Shown one piece after another: positions 36,143 to 43,555 of a stretch of DNA of 64,000 bases. Positions within the stretch are counted from its first letter, which is position 1. Every line of letters begins with the position of its first letter. The notes beneath the pieces were generated by a model. That model saw only the letters and a list, made by a program, of their open reading frames with translations. It was not told the DNA's origin and did no database searches. The DNA comes from an uncultured Chthonomonadales bacterium. GTDB taxonomy: Bacteria > Armatimonadota > Chthonomonadetes > Chthonomonadales > CAJBBX01. The position numbers and the translations under genes were made by a program. The DNA is taken from assembly GCA_938005745.1 (NCBI GenBank), contig CALLMM010000001.1, forward strand, positions 248,001 through 312,000, in the 5' to 3' direction.

Positions 36143-37237
36143 TCACTTCTTGAGTTTCGGCTCGCCGGTCTGCGCCACATCCTCCCAGCGGAAGATCAGG
36201 AAGTTCTTGGGCTTGCTGTTCATGGCGACCAGCAGACCGGCGGGAAACTCCGCGCCGAGCGATGCGGAGACGACCTCGATCCCGTCGGTGGAGTCGGCTC
36301 CGCCCTGCACCGCTTTCACCATGCGGGAGTGATCGTGCGGCTTGCCCGGCTCGCCCTCGCGCCGATAGATACGATAGACGCTGCCGTCGTCAATCTGATC
36401 GGTGCAGACAATATAGCCGGTTCCGTCCGGGCGTGCGTAGAGGGCGATCCCCTCGCGCTGTCGGGAGAATCCCTCCTGCCCGAACACTGCCAGCTCCTGC
36501 TTTGCGTCGGGGTGATCGGGGTCGGCGTGATACTTACGGATGCCGCTCTCCTCATCGGCGTAGTAGATATACCCGAGTTGATCGTCCACCGCCACCGCCT
36601 CGATCTCGCCCTCGCCGCTGAACCGACCGAACGCCCGCACCTTCTCCGCCTTCACTCTGCCGCTGCCGTCATCCAGAAGCCGGTACTGATGCAGGTAGCC
36701 CTCGCGCGGTCCCTCTTTGCGGGAGACGATCGCGAAGACTGCGCCGTCGGAGGGACGTTTATAGAGCGCGATCCCCATGGGAGCCGCCTCCTCGCCCTTC
36801 TCGCCGACAAACACCTTCAACCCCTCCGGCGAGGAGATGTCGGACAACCCGCTGCCGTCGGGCGCGATGGCGAAGACGCGCAGACGGGTCTGCCGACGCT
36901 CCGTAACGACCGCGATATCCACCGGCTTCCCGCCGACCGAAAGCCCGTACTCCACATCCACATTATTGGGGCGGTCTAGCCCGGCGATGGTCTGGCGCGT
37001 CTTTCCGTCCAGCCCGAAGACGACCAGCGCGCCGTCGGGTGCGGCGGTCTTGTTCGTGCCGAGGATCAGGCTGCGCGCCGGATCGGTCGGGTGCACCCAG
37101 ACCGCCGGGTCGTCCGGGTCGGTCGAGACCGCCTCCGTCGCCCGCGCCGGCGTAATCACCACGGGGGCGTCTGCGCGCGCCATCCCCAGCAGCAGCAACG
37201 GCAGCGCCGCCATCCAGCGAAATCCCGATAGATACAT
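36143..37237 (-). CDS. Secreted beta-propeller (3-)phytase
   Basis: 364 residues. The signal peptide is about 1-22 (WMAALPLLLLGMARADA). The propeller phytase pattern is clear: DPDDPAVWVHPTDPARSLILGTNK, GLDRPNNVDVEYG, FSGEGEIEAVAVDDQLGYIYYADEESGIRKY, FSRQREGIALYARPDGTGYIV and a C-terminal DSTDGIEVVSASLGAEFPAG. Acidic residues coordinating Ca2+ are retained. It would release phosphate from phytate outside the cytoplasm. AGAGGAG lies 5 nt before the ATG. Four 11-bp TTAA repeats and a -10 lie just upstream, suggesting control by phosphate starvation. Confidence 0.9.
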   Translation of the reverse strand: MYLSGFRWMAALPLLLLGMARADAPVVITPARATEAVSTDPDDPAVWVHPTDPARSLILGTNKTAAPDGALVVFGLDGKTRQTIAGLDRPNNVDVEYGLSVGGKPVDIAVVTERRQTRLRVFAIAPDGSGLSDISSPEGLKVFVGEKGEEAAPMGIALYKRPSDGAVFAIVSRKEGPREGYLHQYRLLDDGSGRVKAEKVRAFGRFSGEGEIEAVAVDDQLGYIYYADEESGIRKYHADPDHPDAKQELAVFGQEGFSRQREGIALYARPDGTGYIVCTDQIDDGSVYRIYRREGEPGKPHDHSRMVKAVQGGADSTDGIEVVSASLGAEFPAGLLVAMNSKPKNFLIFRWEDVAQTGEPKLKK

Positions 37238-37276
37238 GCGATCTCCTCTTCCCTTCTATTGTCTGTAACTCTGTCG

Positions 37277-37282
37277 ATTATG
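37277..37282 (-). promoter_or_regulatory. -10 box of the phytase promoter
   Basis: CATAAT on the minus strand, placed 11 nt after the hexamer of the last 11-bp repeat. There is no -35 hexamer, as expected for an activator-dependent promoter. The leader would be about 33 nt. Confidence 0.55.
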
Positions 37283-37288
37283 GAGGGA

Positions 37289-37332
37289 TGGATGTTAAGA
37301 GAATATTAAGAAAATGTTAACTTTTGGTTAAC
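37289..37332 (-). promoter_or_regulatory. Pho-box-like operator: four 11-bp direct repeats
   Basis: On the minus strand four consecutive 11-mers read GTTAACCAAAA, GTTAACATTTT, CTTAATATTCT and CTTAACATCCA, with TTAA exactly every 11 bp (37295, 37306, 37317, 37328 on the plus strand). PhoB/PhoP/SphR regulators bind such 11-bp-spaced half-sites, (C/T)TTAACCT in cyanobacteria and TT(A/T/C)ACA in Bacillus. It lies directly upstream of the phytase -10. Confidence 0.7.
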
Positions 37333-37374
37333 AGGTCTCCGTCAGCGGCATCGGCGCAGGGCAGCATACAGGAT

Positions 37375-37416
37375 AGTGACTACAGCGATGGACTTGAGTC
37401 CATCGCTGTAGTCACT
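37375..37416. repeat. Dispersed palindrome, copy 1
   Basis: A perfect 20-bp stem starting AGTGACTACAGCGATGGACT with a 2-nt loop. The core is ACAGCGATGGACT. Related palindromes are at 40428-40455 and 61034-61061. The copy lies 19 bp from a truncated AGATTGC-type element. Confidence 0.8.
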
Positions 37417-37435
37417 CCCTGCTGTGCGGGTTGTG

Positions 37436-37512
37436 AGATTGCTTCGGTCGCTGTCGCTCCCTCGCAAGGACAGGGAGGAGGTCGGCTGCGCCTCCCTCGC
37501 AAGGACGGGAAG
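37436..37512. repeat. Dispersed AGATTGC-type element, truncated copy C
   Basis: AGATTGCTTCGGTCGCTGTC followed by two CTCCCTCGCAAGGAC blocks, without the distal GTCATTGCGAG...GCAATCT end. Confidence 0.7.
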
Positions 37513-37576
37513 GGGTCGTCCTGCCCCCATGCCATGCCGGAGGAGAGGCGCAACCGCCGCAGCCTCCGCTATGCGC

Positions 37577-38680
37577 TCAGCGGCTCTCGCGCAGCCCCCG
37601 GCGAACGGCGTCGGCCACCTCTTCCACCGTCACGGCGGAGAGGCAGCGAGGCGGGGGCGCAAGGCACTTCTGCTTGCTGTTGACGGGGGCGGTCTCATGA
37701 AAACGGCGGCAGACGGGCGCGCACTGCTCCCTGTGATGCAGCGCGAGATGCTCCTGCCCGTAGGGGGCGAGACGCGCAGGGTTGCTGCGTCCGAAGATCG
37801 AGACGACCGGCGTTCCGAGCGCGGCGGCGATATGCGCGGATCCGGTGTCGCCGCACAGATGGAGCGCAGCGCGGCGCAGGAGCGCGGCAAGCTGTTTCAG
37901 GTCGGTGCGCCCGACCAGACTGACGGGCGGCTGAGACATGCGGCGCATAATATCGCCGGCAGCCTCCTGATCGGCTTTCGAGCCGATCAGCACAACCGGC
38001 AGACCCGGATCGCGCGCCAGCATCTCCAGCGCGGCGGCGAACCGCTCCCCTCCCCAGCCCTTGTGACCGCCGCCTCCGGAGGTGGGGTTGACCGCCAGAA
38101 ACGGCGTTCCTTCGGCGATCTCCGCCTCCTGCAGCAGCGCGGCGACCTGCTGATCGGCTTCCGGCGGGATCGAGAGCGGAAACTTCACTTCGCGGACCGG
38201 CGCGCCGAGAAACCGCGCCACATCCAGAAACTGCTCCACCACATGCACGCTCTCGGGGCGGCGCGGAACCCGCTTCTCCAGCAGCGGCGCCATCTCCCGC
38301 AGCCAGTCGTACCCGAATCGGTAGCGCGCCCCGGAGGCGTGGGCGACCAGCGCGCTCTTGCTCAAGCCCTGCAGATCGAGCGCCATATCGAACTGCCGGC
38401 TTCGCAGCTGCCGCCGCAGCCCCAGAAACCGGCGCACCGATGCGCCGGAAAAGCGCTGTTTCCGCCACTCCGCCGGGAGAACGATCACCTCTTTCAGGTA
38501 GGGATTGCCCTCCACCATCGGCGCGGACATCTGTTCGACGATCCAGGAGATCTCCAGATGCGGGAAGGCGTCGCCCAGCGCCGCGCTGACCGGCAGCGCG
38601 TGCACCACATCGCCGATGGAGCTGAGCTTCACAATGAGGACGCGCCGGATGGCGCGCATATCGGGCGGGTTCAGGGACAT
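37577..38680 (-). CDS. Glycosyltransferase family 9 (heptosyltransferase-like)
   Basis: 367 residues from the ATG at 38680. RRVLIVKLSSIGDVVHALPV is the hallmark N-terminus of GT9/WaaC-F heptosyltransferases; the C-terminal Rossmann half has LAVNPTSGGGGHKGWGGERFAAAL, VVLIGSKADQEAA, CGDTGSAHIAAALGTPVVSIFG and NPARLAPYG, which bind the ADP-sugar. Predicted inner-membrane-associated addition of a sugar to an LPS-like core. It overlaps the LpxL-like gene by 10 bp, consistent with a lipid A/LPS operon. Confidence 0.9.
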   Translation of the reverse strand: MSLNPPDMRAIRRVLIVKLSSIGDVVHALPVSAALGDAFPHLEISWIVEQMSAPMVEGNPYLKEVIVLPAEWRKQRFSGASVRRFLGLRRQLRSRQFDMALDLQGLSKSALVAHASGARYRFGYDWLREMAPLLEKRVPRRPESVHVVEQFLDVARFLGAPVREVKFPLSIPPEADQQVAALLQEAEIAEGTPFLAVNPTSGGGGHKGWGGERFAAALEMLARDPGLPVVLIGSKADQEAAGDIMRRMSQPPVSLVGRTDLKQLAALLRRAALHLCGDTGSAHIAAALGTPVVSIFGRSNPARLAPYGQEHLALHHREQCAPVCRRFHETAPVNSKQKCLAPPPRCLSAVTVEEVADAVRRGLRESR

Positions 38681-39636
38681 GGTTGTTGCGTCTCCGATGC
38701 CGGCAGATCGGCGCGGTCCGCGTCGTCCCTGCCGACGGGCGAAGATTTCCATCGGTCATGAAACCAGAGCCACTGCTCGGGTTTCTCCCGGATCATCTCC
38801 TCCAGCTGCCGGTTGACCTCGGTCATGATGCGGATGACATCCGCCTGTTCGTCTTCGGTCGGCTCGGGCCAGAAGGTTCCGCGATACTCGATCACATAGC
38901 GGCTGCCCGCCTCCCGGCGGGTTACGAAGAAGACGAGCGGAGAGTTGGTGCGCCGCGCCAGACGCGCGGGACCGTCCACCGTTCCGGTCGGATGTCCGAA
39001 GAAGGGCACGAAGACATCGGAGGCGTTCTGATCACAGATGATGGCGACGAAGGCGTTGCGTTTGAGCGCTCCAAAGACGGCTTTGAGCGACTGCCGGAGG
39101 GTGATGACTTTGATCCTGCACCGTTCGCGCATCCGGGTCATCAGGGCGGTCGTTCCCGGATCGCGCGCCTCGCGCGCCAGCGCATACAGTTCGAAGCCGC
39201 GCCCGGTCAGCCAGCGTCCCGCCACCTCGAAGCCGCCGAAGTGCCCGCTGATCAGCAGCGCGCCCCGCCCCGCCTTCAGCACCTCCTGCAGCGCCTCCGG
39301 ATGGGTTACGCGGACGCGCCGTTCGACCTCCTCCTGCGACAGAAAGGCGAATTTGATCGTTTCGACCGCGAACATGCCAAACTGCCGGAAGCTTTCGCGA
39401 GCTATCCGTTCGCGCTCGGCTTCGGTCAGCGCGTCCCCGTAGGCGATTCGCAGGTTTTTTAGAGCCACCCGGTAGCGTTTTTTCGAGAACAGCCGCATCA
39501 GCGAGCCGATCCCGCGCCCCAGCGCCAGCGCCGCCGGCAGGGGCAGTATCCGCAGCAGACCAACCAGCCCTCGCAGCAGCCACAGACCCACCCGCCGCAT
39601 CAGCGCCTTTTTTCGACTGTCGTTCGGTGTTTCCAT
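38671..39636 (-). CDS. Lipid A biosynthesis (LpxL/HtrB-type) acyltransferase
   Basis: 321 residues. An N-terminal membrane anchor (LWLLRGLVGLLRILPLPAALALG) precedes ALLISGHFGGFEVAGRWLTGRG, whose H-x4-E (HFGGFE) is the catalytic motif of LpxL/LpxM acyltransferases. FVAIICDQNASDVFVPFFG and EQWLWFHDRWKSS match the later family blocks. It would transfer an acyl chain to a lipid A precursor at the inner membrane. No Shine-Dalgarno; a TATAAT lies 8 nt upstream of the ATG, suggesting a leaderless transcript. Confidence 0.9.
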   Translation of the reverse strand: METPNDSRKKALMRRVGLWLLRGLVGLLRILPLPAALALGRGIGSLMRLFSKKRYRVALKNLRIAYGDALTEAERERIARESFRQFGMFAVETIKFAFLSQEEVERRVRVTHPEALQEVLKAGRGALLISGHFGGFEVAGRWLTGRGFELYALAREARDPGTTALMTRMRERCRIKVITLRQSLKAVFGALKRNAFVAIICDQNASDVFVPFFGHPTGTVDGPARLARRTNSPLVFFVTRREAGSRYVIEYRGTFWPEPTEDEQADVIRIMTEVNRQLEEMIREKPEQWLWFHDRWKSSPVGRDDADRADLPASETQQPCP

Positions 39637-39644
39637 CCTCGCCC

Positions 39645-39650
39645 ATTATA
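39645..39650 (-). promoter_or_regulatory. -10 box of the lpxL-like/GT9 operon, leaderless geometry
   Basis: TATAAT on the minus strand, exactly 8 nt before the ATG at 39636. The best -35 at 17 bp is TTCTCC, weak. Confidence 0.6.
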
Positions 39651-39728
39651 CCCGCCGCCGCCTGCCGGGAGAAGAGGGCGAGGGCAGAGACCGCGGGCGG
39701 AGAGTATCCGCCCGCGTTCGTCCGGGAG

Positions 39729-40268
39729 TCAGTCTCCGCGGCGCGCCGCCTCCCGGCAGGAGGTGGAGCAGTAGCGTCCCGCGCCGTTGCCCAGCGGAAA
39801 CTCCTCGCCGCAGCGGGCACAGCAACGGGTAATCATCTCTTTGCGTATACGTCGGGGAGGACGATAGATCGTGTGGTAACTGAAACGCCGGAACGAGAGC
39901 GGGGCGGCGTCGTAACATATTCTCAGGGCGGCGCGCAGCCGCTGCGAGACCCGCTGCTGCGAGACCGCGCAGGCTTGCGCGATCTCCTGCTGCGTCCAGC
40001 CGTCTATCCAGAGGTTCAGGCAGCCGCGCAGTTCCGCGCTCAGGCGGCTGACCGAGGCTAAAAAGCGCAGCTCATCGCGCAGCGACTGCGAGGGAGCCGC
40101 CGCCATCTCCGCCAGCGAATCCACCGGAATCATCCGTCTGCCCCGGCGCGCCAGCTGCCGCTCCGTGTAGGCGGGAAGGCTGGAGTCCTGCGGGTGCGCC
40201 AGGATCAGCGCGTCGGCGGCAAGCTCCAGGCGCATCTCTTCCGGGGAGAGGATTACGAATACAGCCAC
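39729..40268 (-). CDS. Sigma-70-region-4-like HTH protein with C-terminal zinc ribbon
   Basis: 179 residues from a GTG at 40268, with AGGAGGTG 6 nt upstream. Residues about 70-122 resemble sigma region 4 (LSAELRGCLNLWIDGWTQQE, then IAQACAVSQQRVSQRLRAAL), a helix-turn-helix that recognises -35-like DNA. Residues about 145-176 hold CCARCGEEFPLGNGAGRYCS followed by SCREAARR, a four-Cys zinc-binding end. No sigma region 2 is visible, so it is probably a transcriptional regulator and not a full sigma factor. A strong promoter with a palindromic site at +1 suggests self-regulation. Exact family not recognised. Confidence 0.65.
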   Translation of the reverse strand: MAVFVILSPEEMRLELAADALILAHPQDSSLPAYTERQLARRGRRMIPVDSLAEMAAAPSQSLRDELRFLASVSRLSAELRGCLNLWIDGWTQQEIAQACAVSQQRVSQRLRAALRICYDAAPLSFRRFSYHTIYRPPRRIRKEMITRCCARCGEEFPLGNGAGRYCSTSCREAARRGD

Positions 40269-40288
40269 AGAACACCTCCTGCATAGTG

Positions 40289-40302
40289 TACAGAATTCTG
40301 TA
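40289..40302. promoter_or_regulatory. Palindromic operator candidate
   Basis: TACAGAATTCTGTA, a perfect 14-bp palindrome at about +1 to +15 of the zinc-ribbon gene transcript, a position where a bound protein would block transcription. Confidence 0.5.
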
Positions 40303-40309
40303 TCCGCGG

Positions 40310-40339
40310 ATTATACCGCGACTACCAGACAGATGTCAA
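40310..40339 (-). promoter_or_regulatory. Sigma-70 promoter of the zinc-ribbon HTH gene
   Basis: TTGACA (40339-40334), 18-bp spacer, TATAAT (40315-40310). Both hexamers match consensus. Confidence 0.85.
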
Positions 40340-40427
40340 GTATAATTCCATGAGATTACACATACGCCTCGGACGGGGGGCGGCGTTGTCCGTACATCCA
40401 TTCGCGGAGCCGGCATGGATTGCAAAT

Positions 40428-40455
40428 ACAGCGATAGACTGAAGTCTATCGCTGT
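40428..40455. repeat. Dispersed palindrome, copy 2
   Basis: ACAGCGATAGACT, 2-nt GA loop, then its exact complement (13-bp stem). It differs from copy 1 by an A:T in place of a G:C pair, so pairing is kept. A degenerate AGATTGC-type element follows 33 bp later. Confidence 0.8.
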
Positions 40456-40488
40456 CAAACATCTTTCAGACTGCGGGCTGTCTGTCTG

Positions 40489-40560
40489 AGACTGATTCGG
40501 TCGGCTTGCGCCTCCCTCACAAGGATAGGGAAGGTTGGCTGCCGCTCCCTCGCAAAGAAC
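40489..40560. repeat. Dispersed AGATTGC-type element, degenerate copy D
   Basis: AGACTGATTCGGTCGGCTTG followed by CTCCCTCACAAGGATAG and CTCCCTCGCAAAGAAC blocks; clearly related to the other copies but more diverged and truncated. The rest of the 40269-40705 gap shows no gene. Confidence 0.6.
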
Positions 40561-40705
40561 TGAAGAAACGGTTTTTGTGGTAGACAGACGGGCGGGTTTG
40601 TTGTAACATGGTGGCAGCGATGGGCGCAGGAACGAGGACACCGGACGGCAGGAGTGCAGAGACACGCAGGGTTTCGCGCTGCCGGATGCGCCTGGAGGTG
40701 GAAGC

Positions 40706-41500
40706 ATGAGATGTCTACGGATCGGTCTTGCCGGCGCGCTGCTCTTCAGCCTGGCGCCGCCTCTGCCCGCCTTTGCCGAAGAGGAGATGCCGCGCGCGCT
40801 GGTCGCCGATTTCGTCTCCGCGGCGGGGAACCTGCCCGCGTTGACGCTGCGCACCGCGACCGACACGGTGGCGATGGAGCTGCAGGCGCGCAGGGTCTGC
40901 GAGGTGGTAACGCGCCCGGAGATGGAGCGTGCGGCGCGGGTGCGCGGGCTTCAGGCTCCCTATCGGGACGAGGACCTGCGGGTTCTGGCGCGCGAGCTGG
41001 GGGCGGCGGTGGTGGTGACCGGAGAGATACGCTCGGTGGAGGATCGCCGGGAGGGAGACCGCCCGGCGGTGGAGGTCGGGCTGATCGTGCGAATCCGTCA
41101 TGTGGCGCTGGATGAGATGATCAACGGGGCGGCGGAGCGCGGCTCCGCCCTCGAACCGTCCAACGGCAGCAAAACCCGCAGCGCGCTGCTGATGGAGGCG
41201 GCGAACTCCGCCGGGGTGCGGGCAGTGGCGCGTATCGCCGACTACCGTCCCCTGACCGGAACGATCCTCAACAGCGAGGGGAGCGGCATGGTGGTGCTCA
41301 ATCGCGGCTCCTCGCACGGGGTCCGAGGAAAACAGGAGTTTGTCGTCTTCCGGGAGGGTGCGCGGGTCGGGCGCGTTCAGGTCTACAAACTGTTCCCGCA
41401 GTTTACCGAGATGCGCATCCTGGAGAGCACAGGGGGAATCCAGCCGCAGGATCGCGCCGTTGCCGTCTTCCCCGAGCCGAAGTTTCCTCCCCGCCGATAG
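40706..41500 (+). CDS. Exported CsgG/TolB-N-like protein with FlgT-like C-terminus
   Basis: 264 residues. The signal peptide is about 1-24 (IGLAGALLFSLAPPLPAFAE). The middle region (ALVADFVSAAGNLPALTLRT, CEVVTRPEMERAARVRGL, LARELGAAVVVTGEIRSVED) follows the CsgG-like pattern used by outer-membrane-associated assembly factors. The C-terminal 80 residues (GTILNSEGSGMVVLNRGSSH, GVRGKQEFVVFREGARVGRV) resemble the FlgT C-terminal domain. GGAGG is well placed before the ATG. There are no curli or flagellar genes here, so the role is open. Confidence 0.6.
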   Translation: MRCLRIGLAGALLFSLAPPLPAFAEEEMPRALVADFVSAAGNLPALTLRTATDTVAMELQARRVCEVVTRPEMERAARVRGLQAPYRDEDLRVLARELGAAVVVTGEIRSVEDRREGDRPAVEVGLIVRIRHVALDEMINGAAERGSALEPSNGSKTRSALLMEAANSAGVRAVARIADYRPLTGTILNSEGSGMVVLNRGSSHGVRGKQEFVVFREGARVGRVQVYKLFPQFTEMRILESTGGIQPQDRAVAVFPEPKFPPRR

Positions 41501-41507
41501 CCCGCCG

Positions 41508-42443
41508 TCAGCGGTCAGGCGGGCGTCCGCCGCGCAGAGCCAGCAGCGCCGCGCCGTAAGCCGGATCGTGGAGCGGCTCCCGGAGCGTGACGGGGCGCGC
41601 CTCCCGCGCGGAGAGCAGCCGGGCGAAGGCTGCCTTCATGCCGGGATGGATACTCCACACACCGCCGAGCGGAAAGATCGGCGCGGAGCCTGCCGGAAGC
41701 GACAGACGATGCAGAACCCGGCGGGCAGATTCGCATAGCTGCTCGACCGCCTCCTGCAGAAGTCGTTCCGCGTCCGGGTCTCCCTCCTGCGCCGCGCTTC
41801 CGACCAGTCCGGCGAGCCGGGCGACTCGGATCGGCTGAAAATCGCGGTAGACCCACTGAATCAGATCATCGGCGTCCTGCGCCCCGATCTCCGACAGGAC
41901 GCGCCGCGCCAGCGGATCCGGGGGCGCGTCCGCCTCCAGCTGCGCCAGCGTATGCCGCAGCGCCTGCGTCCCCAGCCAGAACCCGCTGCCCCGATCTCCC
42001 AGCAAGAAGCCCCGCCCGTCCTCCCGGCAGGTCTCTCCGGCAGCGTTGCGCCCGTAGAGGACCGCCCCGGTTCCCGCCAGCGCAATCACGCCCGGCTCGC
42101 CTTCGGAGGCTCCCCAGTAGGCGATCACGAAGTCGGGTTCCAGACGATGGCTCTCCGCGGGAACGATGCGGGGAAGCAGACGCGCGAACTCCTCGCGCCG
42201 CTGCCGGGCGGTGTAGCCCGCGACGCCCGCGCAGACCCCCGCAAAGCGTGTCCCGGCTGGCAGTCCCGCCTCCCGCATCGCCTCCCCGACAGCCTCCTCG
42301 AGAGAGCGGCGCAGGGTCGCCTCCTCCGCCGTCGCGATATTGCAGGAGCCGCCGGCGCCGCGCCCGCATTCGCGCCCGTTCTCCTGCACGATCGCCGCCG
42401 CGGTCTTGGTACCGCCGCCGTCTATGCCCAGATACAGTCTCAT
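41508..42443 (-). CDS. BadF/N-acetylglucosamine kinase-type ATPase
   Basis: 311 residues of the ASKHA fold. LYLGIDGGGTKTAAAIV is phosphate-1, VCAGVAGYTARQRREEF follows, PGVIALAGTGAVLYGRN is phosphate-2, GRGFLLGDRGSGFWLGTQAL is a conserved block and PIFPLGGVWSIHPGM is the adenosine region. This matches bacterial N-acetylglucosamine kinases (NAGK/MurK-like) more than benzoyl-CoA reductase activators, which need FeS Cys not seen here. It may phosphorylate amino sugars from wall recycling; the NamZ muramidase in this window fits that idea but is far away. Confidence 0.85.
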   Translation of the reverse strand: MRLYLGIDGGGTKTAAAIVQENGRECGRGAGGSCNIATAEEATLRRSLEEAVGEAMREAGLPAGTRFAGVCAGVAGYTARQRREEFARLLPRIVPAESHRLEPDFVIAYWGASEGEPGVIALAGTGAVLYGRNAAGETCREDGRGFLLGDRGSGFWLGTQALRHTLAQLEADAPPDPLARRVLSEIGAQDADDLIQWVYRDFQPIRVARLAGLVGSAAQEGDPDAERLLQEAVEQLCESARRVLHRLSLPAGSAPIFPLGGVWSIHPGMKAAFARLLSAREARPVTLREPLHDPAYGAALLALRGGRPPDR

Positions 42444-42548
42444 GCTTCACGCCCCTCCGCGGGAGAGATGGATGCAGGTTCCTTCCGTCGGGCGCAATCT
42501 CCTGCCGCCGGAGGCTCTCTCGCCCCTTTCCCGCAAGACAGACATCTG

Positions 42549-42557
42549 TGTTATAAT
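42549..42557 (+). promoter_or_regulatory. Extended -10 promoter of the ABC ATPase gene, leaderless geometry
   Basis: TGTTATAAT (TG-N-TATAAT), with the hexamer ending 8 nt before the ATG at 42566. No clear -35. Confidence 0.7.
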
Positions 42558-42565
42558 CTATAGGT

Positions 42566-43555
42566 ATGTCTGAGCAACCCGTTATCTCTGTGCGGAATCT
42601 CCGCAAGGTCTACCGCGTCCACGAACGCGAGGCGGGGGCGGCCGCCTCCATTAAAAGCCTGTTCCGGCGCAAGTTCCGGGAGGTGGAGGCGGTTAAAGGC
42701 ATCACCTTCTCCATTCAGCCGGGGGAGGTGGTCGGCTTTCTGGGACCCAACGGCGCGGGCAAGACCACCACGCTGAAGATGCTGGCGGGACTGCTCTACC
42801 CCACCGAAGGGGAGGCACTCGTTGCCGGACACATACCCTGGCGGCGCGAAGCCAACTATCTGCGTAATATCAGCCTGGTGATGGGCAACCGCAATCAGTT
42901 GATGTGGGACATTCCGGCGATGGACTCCTTTCTGGTGAATCAGGCGGTCTACCAGATCCCCGAAAAGCAGTTTCGCGAGACCCTGGACGAACTGGTGACG
43001 CTGCTCGATCTGGGCGCGCTGTTGAAAAAACCGGTGCGCGGCTTGAGTCTGGGCGAGCGGATGAAGTGCGAGCTTGCCGCCTCGCTGCTGCACCGTCCCT
43101 CCGTGCTCTTTCTGGATGAGCCTACGCTGGGCGTGGACGTAACCATGCAGGGGCGCATCCGCCAGTTTGTCGCCGAACATAATCAGCGGCACGGCGCCAC
43201 TATCATCCTGACCAGCCACTACATGGCGGATGTAACCGCGCTGTGCCGGCGGGTGATCGTCATTCATCACGGTAAGCTGCTCTATGACGGCGCACTCGAC
43301 CGGCTGGCGGACCGGATCGCCCCGTTCAAACTGGTGCGTCTGGACCTGGAAGACCCCGGCGCGGCGGAGGCGGTCGGGCAGTACGGCGAGGTCGTGGAGC
43401 GGCAGGAGGCGACGGTGAAGCTGCGTCTGCCGCGCGCGGAGACCTCGGCGGCGGTGGCGCGCCTGCTGTCGGAACTGCCCATCGCCGACCTGACAGTGGA
43501 AGACCCGCCGATTGAAGAGGTGATCGAGCAGGTCTTTGCGGAGGCAAAAGCGTGA
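42566..43555 (+). CDS. ABC transporter ATP-binding protein (ABC-2/NatA-type)
   Basis: 329 residues. Walker A is GPNGAGKTTTLKMLAGLL (near 64), the signature is LSLGERMKCELAASLLH (an ERMK variant of LSGGQ), Walker B is VLFLDEPTLGVDVTMQ and the switch His is in ILTSHYMADV. A C-terminal extension of about 90 residues is typical of drug- and sodium-export ATPases. No ABC-2 permease is adjacent; a HAD phosphatase overlaps by 4 bp instead. No Shine-Dalgarno; leaderless start predicted. Confidence 0.92.
   Translation: MSEQPVISVRNLRKVYRVHEREAGAAASIKSLFRRKFREVEAVKGITFSIQPGEVVGFLGPNGAGKTTTLKMLAGLLYPTEGEALVAGHIPWRREANYLRNISLVMGNRNQLMWDIPAMDSFLVNQAVYQIPEKQFRETLDELVTLLDLGALLKKPVRGLSLGERMKCELAASLLHRPSVLFLDEPTLGVDVTMQGRIRQFVAEHNQRHGATIILTSHYMADVTALCRRVIVIHHGKLLYDGALDRLADRIAPFKLVRLDLEDPGAAEAVGQYGEVVERQEATVKLRLPRAETSAAVARLLSELPIADLTVEDPPIEEVIEQVFAEAKA

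Noticed and set aside
40341-40438. Plus-strand TATAAT followed by ATG and a 30-residue frame
   Set aside because: No -35, and the frame runs into the repeat palindrome; judged a chance match beside the minus-strand promoter.
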